A stretch of 64,000 bases of DNA from Dendrocalamus latiflorus (Eukaryota; Streptophyta; Magnoliopsida; Poales; Poaceae). Of the stretch, positions 47,170 through 58,262 are shown piece after piece. Both the position numbers and the translations under genes were made by a program. The notes beneath the pieces are model-generated. The model was not told the DNA's origin, did no database searches, and saw only the letters and a program-made list of their open reading frames with translations. Within the stretch, counting starts at the first letter, position 1, and the number at the start of each line of letters is the position of its first letter. The DNA lies in the NCBI GenBank assembly GCA_017311315.1, contig CM029663.1, forward strand, positions 34,886,622 through 34,950,621, given 5' to 3'.

Positions 47170-48960
47170 TTCACTTCCCCAAACTTAACCCAACTAGATT
47201 TTATGAAATATCTACCCCTTGTGTGAAATCACCGAGCATTATCCATGACTGAAGACACGGCTATTTGAATAGTTTTACACTCTGCAGAGGTTTCACAACT
47301 GTACCCACACGATGTGATAATCCTCACGTTAAATAAAATCACAACAAGGCTTTTACAATGCTCCATCTCAACCCGATCTCGCTTGCTAAGGTTTCGCCAT
47401 CGAGAAGAATAACCACCTAGTTGATAATTGCCCCCTCTTGCACCAATACAACATCAGTAGCGAAATCAAAGTTGAGACTTCACAAATTATTATGCCAGGT
47501 CTATCCCATACTAGACATGTGGTTTGCACAATAAAGCCACAAAGTTAAGTCCTTAAACATTACTCAAGTGAAACATCCATATCCCTAAAGTGCTGACCAC
47601 ACCTCCCCCTTTACTACACAATCATTCGCCCAAGTGAAAACCATTTTGTATAACCAACACCAATGACATTACGCATGTCAAGGTGTACAAATTTTATAAT
47701 TGTGGCTAACCACTATGTTCCAATATATCATTAAGTCAAAATTAATTAATTAATTACATGTGATGATAACCTAATGTTACTATAATCATGGCTAAGCTTA
47801 ATAATCGTACAACCCATGTGACAACTAATATTGCATCACTAAATAATTACCCATCCTATGGTGACAATAGAATCATAACATTCAAATTATCAGTGAGGAA
47901 TTAATCAAATAGGTCATTAACTACCAACACAAAGATTTTATAATAAAATAGCGATGCATGGTAATTTAAAACAAAATAGTGCATAATAGATATTAAAACT
48001 AGGTTCAACATGATCAAAGGATATGACTTGCCTTGCTCAGTTAATGGCTCTTGATCTTCAAATCTTGCTTCAGCTCCTTCGAAGGCGTGATTTAACAAGA
48101 GAGAAAACGAAACAAAACACAAAACTAATTCAAATAAAATTCAAATGAACTCCAAAAACTTAAAAACTAGAACCAAAATATAGAGCTTAGTTTTAGATGA
48201 ATTTAGAAAAAAGAATCGGATCAAACAGATCTAGGACGGAGAAGAACGGCTCTCAAAAAATCTAATCTAAAGGAAAAGGTTGAAAATTGGAAAATCTACT
48301 ATACTATGAACCTGGTGCTTGGAAAGGTAGGTCTACTATGAACCCGGCTCACGGAACAGTGCATGGTGTGACTCGGTTGCTGACGCGGCGGTTGACTGGG
48401 CTTTAGGGCTGACACGGCTATTGGCGTGGTTGCTGACTCAGCTGGATTGGCTCACGGGTCTACAGAATAGGTGTCCTGACATGTGAGACCGACATGTCAG
48501 TGGCTCGGTGCACGACAGACCATGTCCTCGGAGGAGACAAAGGGGCGCACGGGCGTGGGTGCGGTGTGATGCGGCGGCGCACGAACCAAGGCGTGTCTTG
48601 GGAGAGCGAGCAGGCAAGGCGAACGAGCGGGCGGCTAGCCGAATGGGAGGGAGGCGATGGCTTGCACGGTGACTCACCGGTGGTGGCGGAATGGTGAGGA
48701 AGAAGCAGTGTATCGAAGGCAAAGCTCGACGGAAGACGAAGACGACGGCGGACACCGACGTTGAAGACGTCGACGGCAGAGAAGCGGCTATGGCGACGAG
48801 GGTGGCGGAAGCTCAGGATGGGAAAATAAGAGGGGCGGCTGGCTATTTATACCCAAATGCTAGGGAGGCAGCTCGGACATGCCGTCACTTTAACTCGTGC
48901 CTCGAGAACCACAGAAGATCACACCAAGACAACCCTTGCCCCTTTAGGATAAGTTGTTAA
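47170..48960 (-). repeat. Gypsy-type LTR fragment F, minus orientation
   Basis: It faces fragment E. Shared landmarks in the opposite direction are 'acactctgcagaggtttcac' at about 47277 and 'gcttagttttagatgaattt' at about 48184. The GC-rich part at 48400-48850 corresponds to the GC-rich LTR core seen at 1200-1750. Chance open frames there are not genes. Confidence 0.65.
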
Positions 48961-49145
48961 GCTAGCTATTAGATGTTGTTATGAGCTGTCGGTTACCTCT
49001 TTTGTCGGTAGCCGTAACTATTAATTGTTATTTGCTTAATAATGGTTTTGCTAAGTTAGTAATTTGCTTTGAGTTGTGCAATCCATCCCCTATTCCCCCT
49101 TTGCCCTGAGTCTCCTCTTTTCTAATTCTTAAAGGCAACGAGTAG

Positions 49146-49735
49146 ATGGTGAACATAAGGAATACCAACAATGGCAACAACCACAATAGCAACGACAATA
49201 ACAATGGAACACAAGGAAGTCGGTCCATTCCTATTCCTCTGCCACCTCCTGCTAATGGACCTGATTGGGCTCAGATGATGGCAAACCAGAATCAACTTAT
49301 TCAACTACTAGTGTAGACCATTAACAACCCTGCACAACTTGCTCCACTAGTACCAGCCCAAGCTTCATAATCAAGACTACTGTCAGAATTTATGAGGGTA
49401 CGTCCCTCGATCTTCTTCAACAACACTGACCCATGGACATAGATGATTGGCTTAGAGCTATTGGAAGGAAATTGGATATTATCTAATGTAGTGATCAGGA
49501 AAGAGTTTTGTTCGTTTCTCATCAGCTAAACGGATCAGTTTCAAAATGGTGGGATGTCTTCATTGCCGCTTATGCTAACATACAAGCTGTCAGTTGGAAC
49601 AAGTTTGTGCACAATTCCTATAAGGCTCATATTCTCATTGGCACCATCCCACTCAAGAAGAGGAAATTTTTATCTCTGTGCCAAGAAAATGGAATAGGGA
49701 ATGAGGACCTGCAGAGCTTTAACCAACTATTGTAA
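49146..49735 (+). pseudogene. Gypsy gag fragment, broken
   Basis: After a leader-like stretch (48970-49145) an ATG opens an Asn-rich N-terminus, followed by P-P-P-A-N-G-P-D-W-A-Q and a TAG at 49314-49316. The core then resumes in other frames: N-N-T-D-P-W with D-W-L-R-A-I near 49440, and H-Q-L-N-G-S-V-S-K-W-W-D-V-F at 49520-49560. These are typical of gag from Del/Tekay-type chromoviruses. It ends near 49735 where unrelated sequence begins. At least two stops and one shift separate the pieces. Confidence 0.82.
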
Positions 49736-49740
49736 GATAG

Positions 49741-50343
49741 AAAATCAAGTTCATAGTCAAGTTTTGGTCTGTACGAATTATTTTCTCTGTAATGCCAAAA
49801 TGCCCCTGCCACAACACCTGGTTTGCAATTGCACGGCGAGCCGGACATCGGGCACTCTGCCGTAGCCAACACCTCGATGGCCCCCGCAGCGCCAACGCCG
49901 GTGGTGAGTATGGTGACGGTGCGATAGAAGAAGATGTTGTCCGTGGCGAGCGCCGGCCGGAGCCCTCCGAATGACGGTGGTCGCCGCCGCTTCTCCTCCC
50001 ACGGAGACCACCACCACCACGGCTACGCCGAGGTACGACCGGCTTAATCAGCGCTTCTTTATTATTACTAGTTAGAGCCGTGCGTTGCAACGGAATCATA
50101 AAAATAAATGAGACGGAACTTACTGTCTGGCCAATTTCACACATCAAACATTAGAGATCAAGCGACAGAGAAAGAAGGGTGGCCAGAATGCGCGAGGAGA
50201 TGGGGAAAATGGAAGAGGTGGGTGGATGTATCCTGAGAGAGAGAGAGGAGAAGAGAGACGAATGGTCCAGATCAAATCGGATGGCTGAGAAGAGAGGAGG
50301 GAGAATGGATCAACCACCAACTCACACTTTTATAATAGTAAAG
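49741..50343. other. GC-rich gene-fragment-like block and MITE-like tail
   Basis: 49790-50040 is GC-rich and open in more than one minus-strand frame; one reads A-T-D-N-I-F-F-Y-R-T-V-T-I-L-T-T-G, which could be a captured exon, but I cannot name it. From about 50070 the phrase gccgtgcgttgcaacgg is typical of a widespread grass MITE end. The element's other end may lie near 50340. Confidence 0.35.

Positions 50344-50383
<40 letters not shown>
50344..50383. repeat. (ATT)n microsatellite, about 13 units
   Basis: Uninterrupted att repeats of about 40 bp. Confidence 0.95.
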
Positions 50384-50384
<1 letters not shown>

Positions 50385-52059
50385 ACATATCAGTGCTAGC
50401 TTCTTGATCTTCTGCAGTTTCTTGTCTTGTATTTCTCTTCATTTCGAGGAAATCTTCTAGAGTTTCTGGTGAAGCATCAGGCTTATGCTTTCTGTTTGTA
50501 ATTTGGAAGTATCGTGATTCAGAAAAAAAATATTAAATTAAATACATAATAACAAGGTCCAAGTTCAGGTTCATGTTATTAGGGGATGTAACCAGGCCGA
50601 AAGTCATGAGCATATTGGTCTGCATATGAAGCAAAATGTGTTTGTTTAACTATATATGCTACATGGTTGCTGCAAGCCTGCAAGGTGTGTGAAGTATGTG
50701 TATGTACCGAAGGGTTCCTTTGGGTTGTAGATTTTTGAAGACCTTTCCCTGCTTCCAATTCAGGCCTGGATTATTCGTCCATTTAAAAAAGGATTAAATG
50801 CAACAAGAGGTTACATAACAAAATCTGCACTTTTTGCTTTCCTGCGGCATTGCACATGAATGGCTCAATGTTAGGGGAGTCAGGATCTCCCAAAGTGATG
50901 CGTCAGGTGCTATACGTACTTCTCTCACTATGGATGGTTGATATCAGTGCCGTATACATGGGTCAGAACAAATGCCAGTATACATGGGTCAAAAGAAATG
51001 CCGAATGCTCTCTCATCCATTCTTTCTGAGCTGCCAGTATACATCAGGTATTTTTTTTTTCAAAAGCTATGTCCTGTGACAATAAACATTAGACACCAAC
51101 TACTCACTACTCAGCTGCACAAAAACAATGTAGTTAATCTGTCAATAAAACTGTCTCATATTTCTGTTTCTTTCTTTTCCTCCCATACAAATGTTGATGA
51201 ATATTTCCTTTATTGTGCCTCGTTTTGTTAGTACGGTGAAAATATGAAGTCTCATTCTGACGAAGGTCTGCAGTAGTATTTCCTTATTTATCTGTTGTTC
51301 TTTATTTTCTATATTTGCTAACCTGATATGTGCAAATAAATCCTACAAGGTAGATGTGATTGTAAAATATGTATCCTTGCTTGCTTAATCTCATGTTTGA
51401 CCCACCGAATTTATTTTGCTTAATCTCGCTTAATTGTATTATCTATTTAGTCATGGGTACATACTTCAAGTTAGTTATTATCATGTTTGCTTTAATGAAT
51501 ATTCTGTGTTGTCTGATGAGTTTGTTGCCCGGTTTAATCTGTGAAAATGATCTAGTGTATGTGTATCCACTGTAAGCAAAGAGTTTTGGACTAATTTGCA
51601 AAAACAGTGCATCGACTCTTCGTTTATCATAGCTCTTATTTGTAACTATGCAACTTAATCTATAATTCGCCATTCTTGATTATAAACCTAAAACTTAAGA
51701 GGATCGAACTCTGAACAATGATTGATGATGATTTATATTTCTGGACAGCCACTTTTGGGAGTGCTGGTTAGTGGATGTTCCGCAGTAAAATACACTTTTT
51801 AAAAGTAGATGCTCAAGCTTTCAATTGAAATTTCTGGCAACTGTGCTGCTATCTGTTGGAATCTAATGAAAGCTTGTAAATTTACTTGTTTGCAACTTGC
51901 AACAATACTTACGACCATGCCAATCATCAATCTGTACATTTTATAATTTCTTCTGTTTAATCTGTAATTAGGTTGCGTAACCTGCGTCTTCTGTACAAGG
52001 TGAAATATGCATTGCCTAATTAAGTGGATCACATCAGAGGGCCCTACTATCTGAATCAA
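50384..52059. other. AT-rich intergenic sequence
   Basis: No protein family or RNA gene is recognised. A short direct duplication of gtatacatgggtcaaaa-like words lies at 50952-50995. It could include old upstream sequence of the WAT1-type gene. Confidence 0.4.
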
Positions 52060-52757
52060 CCAGGGAAAAAACTGGCGGTTACTAGAAAAACCGGTGAGAA
52101 CTGGGAGAAAAAACCGTCCGAATTTTTCAAATTAAATTTAAATTTATAATTGCATAATGCACTTCCTAAATTGGTTTAGGCCTTTAGTTTTTGAATTTTG
52201 ACTATTCGTGAGAGGCAGTACGCAGAGAGAAATAGTCGCATGTGATTTTTGCTGGTATAGCTGAACTCGGTACAGTGTCTAGTACAATCTACTTGTGGAC
52301 CCGCTTTGAAAAAACGCACCGTAGTACTGTAGCAATGCAAGCCAAATCCAAAGCAGAAGTGCTCCCAAACCCACACATCAAAATCCTTGTGTATCACTTG
52401 GAGGAGAGGGATTCACTAGATAGTCAACTACTAAGGAGGATTTTTTATGTACAACATTAAGCTCCTTACAAATTTCTAATTAGACATCAAGCTCCTTATG
52501 TATCAGGCTTTTTATTTCATTAAACACTTTTTAATTAATATTTGCATTATTCCAATTGTTAATTACCCATAACCGGTTTTCTCTTACTTTTTCCGGTTTT
52601 GATAGCGGTTTTTCCGGTTTTTGCACGGTAACTGTTCCGGTTACCGGTTTTAAAACATCCCAAATTCAAATTTTAATGTTCAAATTTTAACCGATTTTTT
52701 TCCATTTTTCCAGTTACCGTTACCAGCCACTGGGCGGGAACTTCTCTGGTCCCGAGA
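52060..52757. repeat. Putative TIR element rich in ACCGGTTTT-type words
   Basis: The left end is accagggaaaaaactggcgg; the right end, read inward, begins accagagaa and carries ggtaacggtaactgg. The right third is full of ccggtttt and ttccggtt. The termini are similar but imperfect and I found no clear target duplication, so the limits are approximate. Confidence 0.4.
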
Positions 52758-52801
52758 TTTATATCCTTGGAATCAACTCAATGACAGTTTGACAATGAAG
52801 T

Positions 52802-53286
52802 TGTCACGCCTTGACCTCAGATTGTAGGGATGCGCTGCAGGAAGCCGTGAACTGGAGGAAGACGTGGGCGCCGTGCTGGAGATAGGGGAAACCTAAGGTT
52901 TCCCGACGAGATCAGGGGTAGCGGGGCGGCTGGACCACACGAGGATCCGACAGCCAGATAGACGGAAGGCAGGAATTGAAGAAGGAGAGATTCAGATTGA
53001 GGTAATACTTCTCTACCCCTTTATTGATATGATCCATCCTCTTTATATAATAGAGGAGAGGGCCGGTTAAGCCGGATACTTACACAATCCAATCAAACCG
53101 AATACAATTCTACTAAGTTACTGGAACCGAGTCCTATACGACTCGCTAATACGAATAACTTGGAAACCCAAACCCTAACCTGCGGTAGAGTCCAGAGGCG
53201 GTGCAGCTGCTGCTTCCTCGGTCGCATCTGGCTGCCTGGGACGACCTCTCCTCCCAAATACCTTGCCGAATCTGCCAGCCCTGACA
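52802..53286 (-). mobile_element. 3' LTR of the chromovirus
   Basis: It runs from TGTCACGCC at the left to CCCTGACA at the right as written on plus. The last 37 or so residues of gag-pol are encoded within it. Confidence 0.97.
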
Positions 53287-56200
53287 TTTCTCCCCTCCTC
53301 GACAAGAAGCTCGTCCTCGAGCTTGAAAAGAGGATAGCGACGACGGAACTGATCCAGGGGCTCCCAAGTGGCCTCAGCGGCTGACATTCCTTCCCAATGC
53401 ACTAACACTTCCCGCTCTCCCTTAGTCGCCCGAGCGCGAACAACATGATGTGGAATTGGAGCAATCCGACCATGGAGCATCTGTGGTAATGCTGGAGGTT
53501 CATGTGGAGGTGTGCCATGGTATGGTTTGAGCAAATTGACATGGAAAACGTCATGGATTCGAGCACGGGCAGGTAATTGCAGGCGATATGCCACATCGCC
53601 AATCCGTTCCACGATCTGGTATGGACCATAATAGCGAGGCGCCAATTTGCGGTTCACATTGGAGGCTAGTGATAAAGCTTGGCGCTGATGGAGCCGGAGC
53701 CATACCCATTGTCCAATCTCAAAGGAGACGGCTCTATGCTTGGCATCATAAGCCTGTTTGTGGTGTTGCTGAGCCAACAGGAGGCGGTCCTTGATATCTG
53801 CAAGCAATTGATCCCTCTCCAAAAGAAGCTGATCAACGGCTTGTAAACGAGTTGTCATGGACGAATGTGGTCGGAGCGTTGGAGGGTCCCGACCGTAGAC
53901 CACCTTGAAGGGAGTCTCTTGCAGCGATGTTTGGAAGGAAGTGTTATAACAATATTCTGCCCATGGCAACCAGCGAACCCACTGGCGTGGACGATCTCCT
54001 GTCAGGCAACGAAGGTACATAGCAATGATTTTGTTAGTCACCTCTGACTGGCCATCGGACTGTGGGTGGAAGGCGGAGCTCAAGTGTAGTTTAGTTCCCG
54101 TCAACCGAAAAAGCTCTGACCAAAAGTTACTGGTGAACACTGGATCGCGATCACTCACAATGGAGCAGGGAATTCCATGCAAGCGAACGATCTCATCGAA
54201 GAATATCCGGGCCACCGAACTTGCAGTATAGGGGTGAGCCAATGGGAGGAAGTGTGCATATTTGGAGAACCGGTCAATCACGGTGAGTATCACTGATTTG
54301 CCATTAACTCGCGGCAGTCCTTCAACAAAATCCATGGCAATGTCATCCCAAATGCGCGAGGGGATTTGTAAGGGCTGCAGAAGGCCGGCGGGATGAAGCT
54401 GCACCGGTTTGTTGCGTTGGCAAATTTGGCAAGAGCGGACAAAGTCCTCCACTAGCTGACGGTCCTTTGGCACATGGAAATCACTCCGAAGGCGATGTAA
54501 TGTCTTCTGAACTCCCTCATGGCCTACTGCGTGGGCTGTGCGCAGAATTGATGGCAGGAGCGGCGACGAGGGGGGGACATGTACGCGGTCGTTGTGAAGT
54601 AGCAGACCGTCGGAGATTTGCCAAGGCGCACCGAGAGTTCCCTCCTGGACTTGTGTGTGCAGAGCCACCAACTCTGGATCGGATGCATTGGCCTGACGCA
54701 ATTCGTGAAATAAAGCAAAATCCGGTCCGGAAATAGCAGTTAGTGATCCGGTTTCTTCCGCACAGCGAGACAATGCATCTGCCACGGTGTTTAGTCGCCC
54801 CGGCTTGAACTCGACCAGGAAATCATAGCCGAATAGCTTGCTGACCCAGCGGTGCTGCGGAATGGTTGAGAGCCTTTGATCGAGCAAGAACTTGAGGCTA
54901 TAGTGATCGGTCTTGACTATAAATCGGCGTCCCCACAAGTACGGCCTCCAATGTCTGACTGCCATCACGAGTCCCATCAGCTCTCGTTCATATGCTGCGA
55001 GATGTGCATGCCGAGTAGCCAACACTCGACTGTAGAAGGCGATGGGGCCGTGGCCTTGGTGTAACACAGCCCCGATGCCAGATCCCGATGCATCGCACTC
55101 CACTATAAACTCAAGCTCAAAGTTCGGAAGTTGCAATACTGGCGCCGTGGTGAGAGCATCTTTGAGGGACTGGAATGCTGCTGCTGCCTCTGTCTTCCAT
55201 GAAAACGCTTCCTTCTTGAGAAGGCGTGTGAGTGGTTCTGCTATCGTCCCGAAATTTTGAATGAACTTGCGGTAGTATCCTGCCAAGCCGAGGAATCCCC
55301 GAAGGGCTCGAACAGAGCGTGGGGATGGCCATTCTTGAACGGCTTGTACCTTGGTAGCATCCATGGCCACTCCATCGGCCGAAATAACATGACCCAAATA
55401 TGCGACCGATGATTCGCCAAAGAAACACTTGGAGCGCTTGAGGTAAAGCTGGTGTTGTTGGAGGAGCCGAAAGACTGCTCGAACGTGGCGAAGATGCTCC
55501 ACCCATGACGGACTGTAAATCAGGATGTCATCAAAGAAGACCAGGACAAATCGGCGCAAATATGGGCGGAGAATGCTATTCATGAGTGCTTGGAACGTGG
55601 CCGGTGCATTAGTTAGGCCGAAGGGCATGACCAGAAACTCAAAGAGGCCCTCGTGGGTACGAAAAGCCGTCTTTTCAATGTCTGGAGGATGCATCCGTAC
55701 TTGATGATATCCCGAGCGAAGGTCCAATTTAGTGAAGAACTTGGCTCCTTTCAATTCATCAAGAAGTTCATCTACAACCGGAATCGGAAACTTGTCTTTA
55801 ATTGTTTGGTTGTTGAGAGCCCGGTAGTCCACACAAAACCGCCAGGTGCCATCGTGCTTCTTCACTAGTAATACTGGCGAAGAGTAAGCAGAAGTGCTTG
55901 GGCGGATAATTCCTTGCTGTAGCATCTCTCCACATTGACGTTCTAGCTCATCCTTGAGGAGCTGAGGGTAGCGATAAGGACGAACAGAGACTGGTGCTGT
56001 CCCTGGCACAAGATGTATGTGGTGGTCCTGTGCTCGAGCCGGCGGTAGCCCTTGCGGTGATGCAAACAGGCCATCAAATTCCTGGAGCAATGTGTCCATC
56101 AATGTCGGTCCTGAAATGTTGCAGACCTGCGGCAACTCTTGTGCATGTTGAAGTCCACGCCATTGGACCTTGTGATCTCCCCTCCAGAACATCATGCTCA

Positions 56201-57671
56201 GTGTATCAAAGTCCCACAGTATGGGTCCCAACGTGCGGAGCCACTGTACGCCAAGGACTATGTCAAATCCATCCAATGGAAGAGAATAACAGTTGATGGA
56301 GAAGTGTTCTTGATCAATCTGTAACTTCACTGCCGGGCAAAATCCCGAACTTTGCACCCTGTCGCCGTTAGCAACCAGCACCTGCAACCCTCGTCGTGGT
56401 TGAACAGAGAGGTTGGCGCGCTCGGCAGCTGCTGCAGTAACGAAATTGTGTGTGGAGCCCGAGTCCAACAGGGCTAGCAGGGTTGCGCCGCCCACAACCA
56501 CTTTGAGCTGCATGGTCTGCGCCGCTTTCGGTGTAATCCCAGTCGCCGCATATAGTGAAATACGCGGTTCGCCTTCTTCTGGAGTGACGTCCCAATCTGC
56601 GTCGTCGTCAGAGCCACCGCTGGGAGCAAATAGCATGAACAATCGCTTGCAACGGTGACCGGGTGTAAATTTCTCATCACAATTGAAACAGAGCCCTGCA
56701 GTTCTCCGTTGCTCCATCTCTTCTGCTGTGAGAAAACGGCGTTGAAGCGTCCGGCGGGGACGTACTGCACCCTGCGCGGCCCCTGTTGCGAGGTTAGGAT
56801 TTGGTGCTGGGAGGGCGGGCAGGGCAGAGCGATTTGGTGGAGGCTGCCGAGCCGGTGCTGTTGCCGCTATCTGTGTTGGAGCTGGTGTTGAGATTGGCTG
56901 TGGTTTTCTCGGCAGGATGCTCATATCTTGTCCAGTAGCCTGCGCCCGCTTCTCGTAGGCCCGAGCAAGGGCCATTGCCATCTGCAAGTTGGCCGGATTT
57001 TGAAGTTCTACATCCGTGCGAATTGGTTCTCGCAGTCCTGGTGTGAATAATTGGACCTGCTGTCTTGATTGAAGGTGCTCAACCCGGCAGAGGATAGCGA
57101 GAAACTTCTGTTGGTATTCTTCCACTGTGCCGGTTTGAATCAGTTCCTTCAGCTCGCCCAGAGGGTTGTGACGGATTGACGGCCCAAACCTGAGATTGAT
57201 ATAATCCTTGAAACGCTGCCAATTGGGCTCTCCTTCATCCCTCTCCAGTTGATAATACCATTGTTGCGCCACTCCGAGCAGATGGTATGACGCCAGCCAA
57301 ACTTTTTCACTTTCCAATGTTTTCTGCCCGCGAAAGAATTGTTCGCATCTTTGCAGCCAGCTCATTGGATCCCCTTGTCCGTCGTAGGAGGGAAATTCCA
57401 ATCTGTGAAAACGCGGAGGTTTCTCAGTTGCTGGACCCCCTCCGTTCCCCAATTGATTTGCTGCTGGCATGTTCCCTCCTGGAAGCGGCAGTAGCCCATC
57501 TCCTATGGTTTGCTTCTCTAATGCCATCAACCGATTCGCAACCTCTTCCCCTTTGTTCTGCTGACTTTCTACGATTTTCATCATCGCTTCAACCCTTTTG
57601 GTCAGACTGTCCAAATTTGCTGCCGTTGTTGCTAACTGCTCATATAGCGCTTCAGTCTTGTCGTCAGCCAT
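53175..57671 (-). CDS. Chromovirus gag-pol polyprotein, intact
   Basis: One frame of 1498 codons, no stops. The start is taken as the ATG complementary to 57669-57671; the frame is open a little further upstream but only through the PBS. The order is a coiled coil (to about residue 50), the gag core (about 75-215), the zinc knuckle C-F-N-C-D-E-K-F-T-P-G-H-R-C (about 328), the aspartic protease L-L-D-S-G-S-T (about 403), reverse transcriptase with V-F-F-D-D-I-L (about 713) and RNase H with V-E-C-D-A-S-G. The integrase follows, with an HHCC finger, D-F-V-E-G, S-D-R-D-P-V-F (about 1174) and H-P-Q-S-D-G-Q-S-E (about 1207). A chromodomain (V-H-W-E-G...A-T-W-E-P, about 1410-1450) ends it. The product would be processed into virus-like particle protein and replication enzymes; the chromodomain is known to steer integration towards particular chromatin. 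The tail overlaps the polypurine tract and 3' LTR. Confidence 0.96.
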   Translation of the reverse strand: MADDKTEALYEQLATTAANLDSLTKRVEAMMKIVESQQNKGEEVANRLMALEKQTIGDGLLPLPGGNMPAANQLGNGGGPATEKPPRFHRLEFPSYDGQGDPMSWLQRCEQFFRGQKTLESEKVWLASYHLLGVAQQWYYQLERDEGEPNWQRFKDYINLRFGPSIRHNPLGELKELIQTGTVEEYQQKFLAILCRVEHLQSRQQVQLFTPGLREPIRTDVELQNPANLQMAMALARAYEKRAQATGQDMSILPRKPQPISTPAPTQIAATAPARQPPPNRSALPALPAPNPNLATGAAQGAVRPRRTLQRRFLTAEEMEQRRTAGLCFNCDEKFTPGHRCKRLFMLFAPSGGSDDDADWDVTPEEGEPRISLYAATGITPKAAQTMQLKVVVGGATLLALLDSGSTHNFVTAAAAERANLSVQPRRGLQVLVANGDRVQSSGFCPAVKLQIDQEHFSINCYSLPLDGFDIVLGVQWLRTLGPILWDFDTLSMMFWRGDHKVQWRGLQHAQELPQVCNISGPTLMDTLLQEFDGLFASPQGLPPARAQDHHIHLVPGTAPVSVRPYRYPQLLKDELERQCGEMLQQGIIRPSTSAYSSPVLLVKKHDGTWRFCVDYRALNNQTIKDKFPIPVVDELLDELKGAKFFTKLDLRSGYHQVRMHPPDIEKTAFRTHEGLFEFLVMPFGLTNAPATFQALMNSILRPYLRRFVLVFFDDILIYSPSWVEHLRHVRAVFRLLQQHQLYLKRSKCFFGESSVAYLGHVISADGVAMDATKVQAVQEWPSPRSVRALRGFLGLAGYYRKFIQNFGTIAEPLTRLLKKEAFSWKTEAAAAFQSLKDALTTAPVLQLPNFELEFIVECDASGSGIGAVLHQGHGPIAFYSRVLATRHAHLAAYERELMGLVMAVRHWRPYLWGRRFIVKTDHYSLKFLLDQRLSTIPQHRWVSKLFGYDFLVEFKPGRLNTVADALSRCAEETGSLTAISGPDFALFHELRQANASDPELVALHTQVQEGTLGAPWQISDGLLLHNDRVHVPPSSPLLPSILRTAHAVGHEGVQKTLHRLRSDFHVPKDRQLVEDFVRSCQICQRNKPVQLHPAGLLQPLQIPSRIWDDIAMDFVEGLPRVNGKSVILTVIDRFSKYAHFLPLAHPYTASSVARIFFDEIVRLHGIPCSIVSDRDPVFTSNFWSELFRLTGTKLHLSSAFHPQSDGQSEVTNKIIAMYLRCLTGDRPRQWVRWLPWAEYCYNTSFQTSLQETPFKVVYGRDPPTLRPHSSMTTRLQAVDQLLLERDQLLADIKDRLLLAQQHHKQAYDAKHRAVSFEIGQWVWLRLHQRQALSLASNVNRKLAPRYYGPYQIVERIGDVAYRLQLPARARIHDVFHVNLLKPYHGTPPHEPPALPQMLHGRIAPIPHHVVRARATKGEREVLVHWEGMSAAEATWEPLDQFRRRYPLFKLEDELLVEEGRNVRAGRFGKVFGRRGRPRQPDATEEAAAAPPLDSTAG
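53287..53300 (-). promoter_or_regulatory. Polypurine tract of the chromovirus
   Basis: On the minus strand it reads GAGGAGGGGAGAAA, directly against the 3' LTR. It lies within the coding frame. Confidence 0.9.
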
Positions 57672-57673
57672 GA

Positions 57674-57685
57674 GCTCTGATACCA
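57674..57685 (-). promoter_or_regulatory. Initiator-Met PBS of the chromovirus
   Basis: TGGTATCAGAGC on the minus strand, 3 nt from the LTR end and only 2 nt before the gag ATG. The genomic RNA therefore has almost no leader beyond the LTR-derived part. Confidence 0.95.
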
Positions 57686-57688
57686 CGT

Positions 57689-58173
57689 TGTCACGCCTTG
57701 ACCTCAGATTGTAGGGATGCGCTGCAGGAAGCCGTGAACTGGAGGAAGACGTGGGCGCCGTGCTGGAGATAGGGGAAACCTAGGGTTTCCCGACGAGATC
57801 AGGGGTAGCGGGGCGGCTGGACCACACGAGGATCCGACAGCCAGATAGACGGAAGGCAGGAATTGAAGAAGGAGAGATTCAGATTGAGGTAATACTTCTC
57901 TACCCCTTTATTGATATGATCCATCCTCTTTATATAATAGAGGAGAGGGCCGGTTAAGCCGGATACTTACACAATCCAATCAAACCGAATACAATTCTAC
58001 TAAGTTACTGGAACCGAGTCCTATACGACTCGCTAATACGAATAACTTGGAAACCCAAACCCTAACCTGCGGTAGAGTCCAGAGGCGGTGCAGCTGCTGC
58101 TTCCTCGGTCGCATCTGGCTGCCTGGGACGACCTCTCCTCCCAAATACCTTGCCGAATCTGCCAGCCCTGACA
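57689..58173 (-). mobile_element. 5' LTR of the chromovirus
   Basis: 485 bp. On the minus strand TATATAAAG at about 57935 is the likely TATA box. GAAGT follows at 58174. The LTR lies 89 bp from the WAT1-type ATG, with its transcription directed away from that gene. Confidence 0.96.
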
Positions 58174-58262
58174 GAAGTATGCTGATGCTAAAGTAAAGAC
58201 ATCTCATATATCGGCCCTCCTATTTAAACGATCATCTATAGAAATTCGAACAGACCATTCTA

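Larger units (their letters stand above)
52802..58173 (-). mobile_element. Complete young Reina-like chromovirus (Ty3/gypsy), 5372 bp
   Basis: Two 485-bp LTRs (52802-53286 and 57689-58173) differ at one base (52896 versus 57783). The target duplication GAAGT is at 52797-52801 and 58174-58178. An initiator-Met PBS, a single uninterrupted gag-pol frame and a polypurine tract are all in place. The C-terminal chromodomain and short LTRs place it with the Reina-type chromoviruses; the clade name is inference. All parts expected of an autonomous copy are visible. It sits immediately upstream of the WAT1-type gene. Confidence 0.96.
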
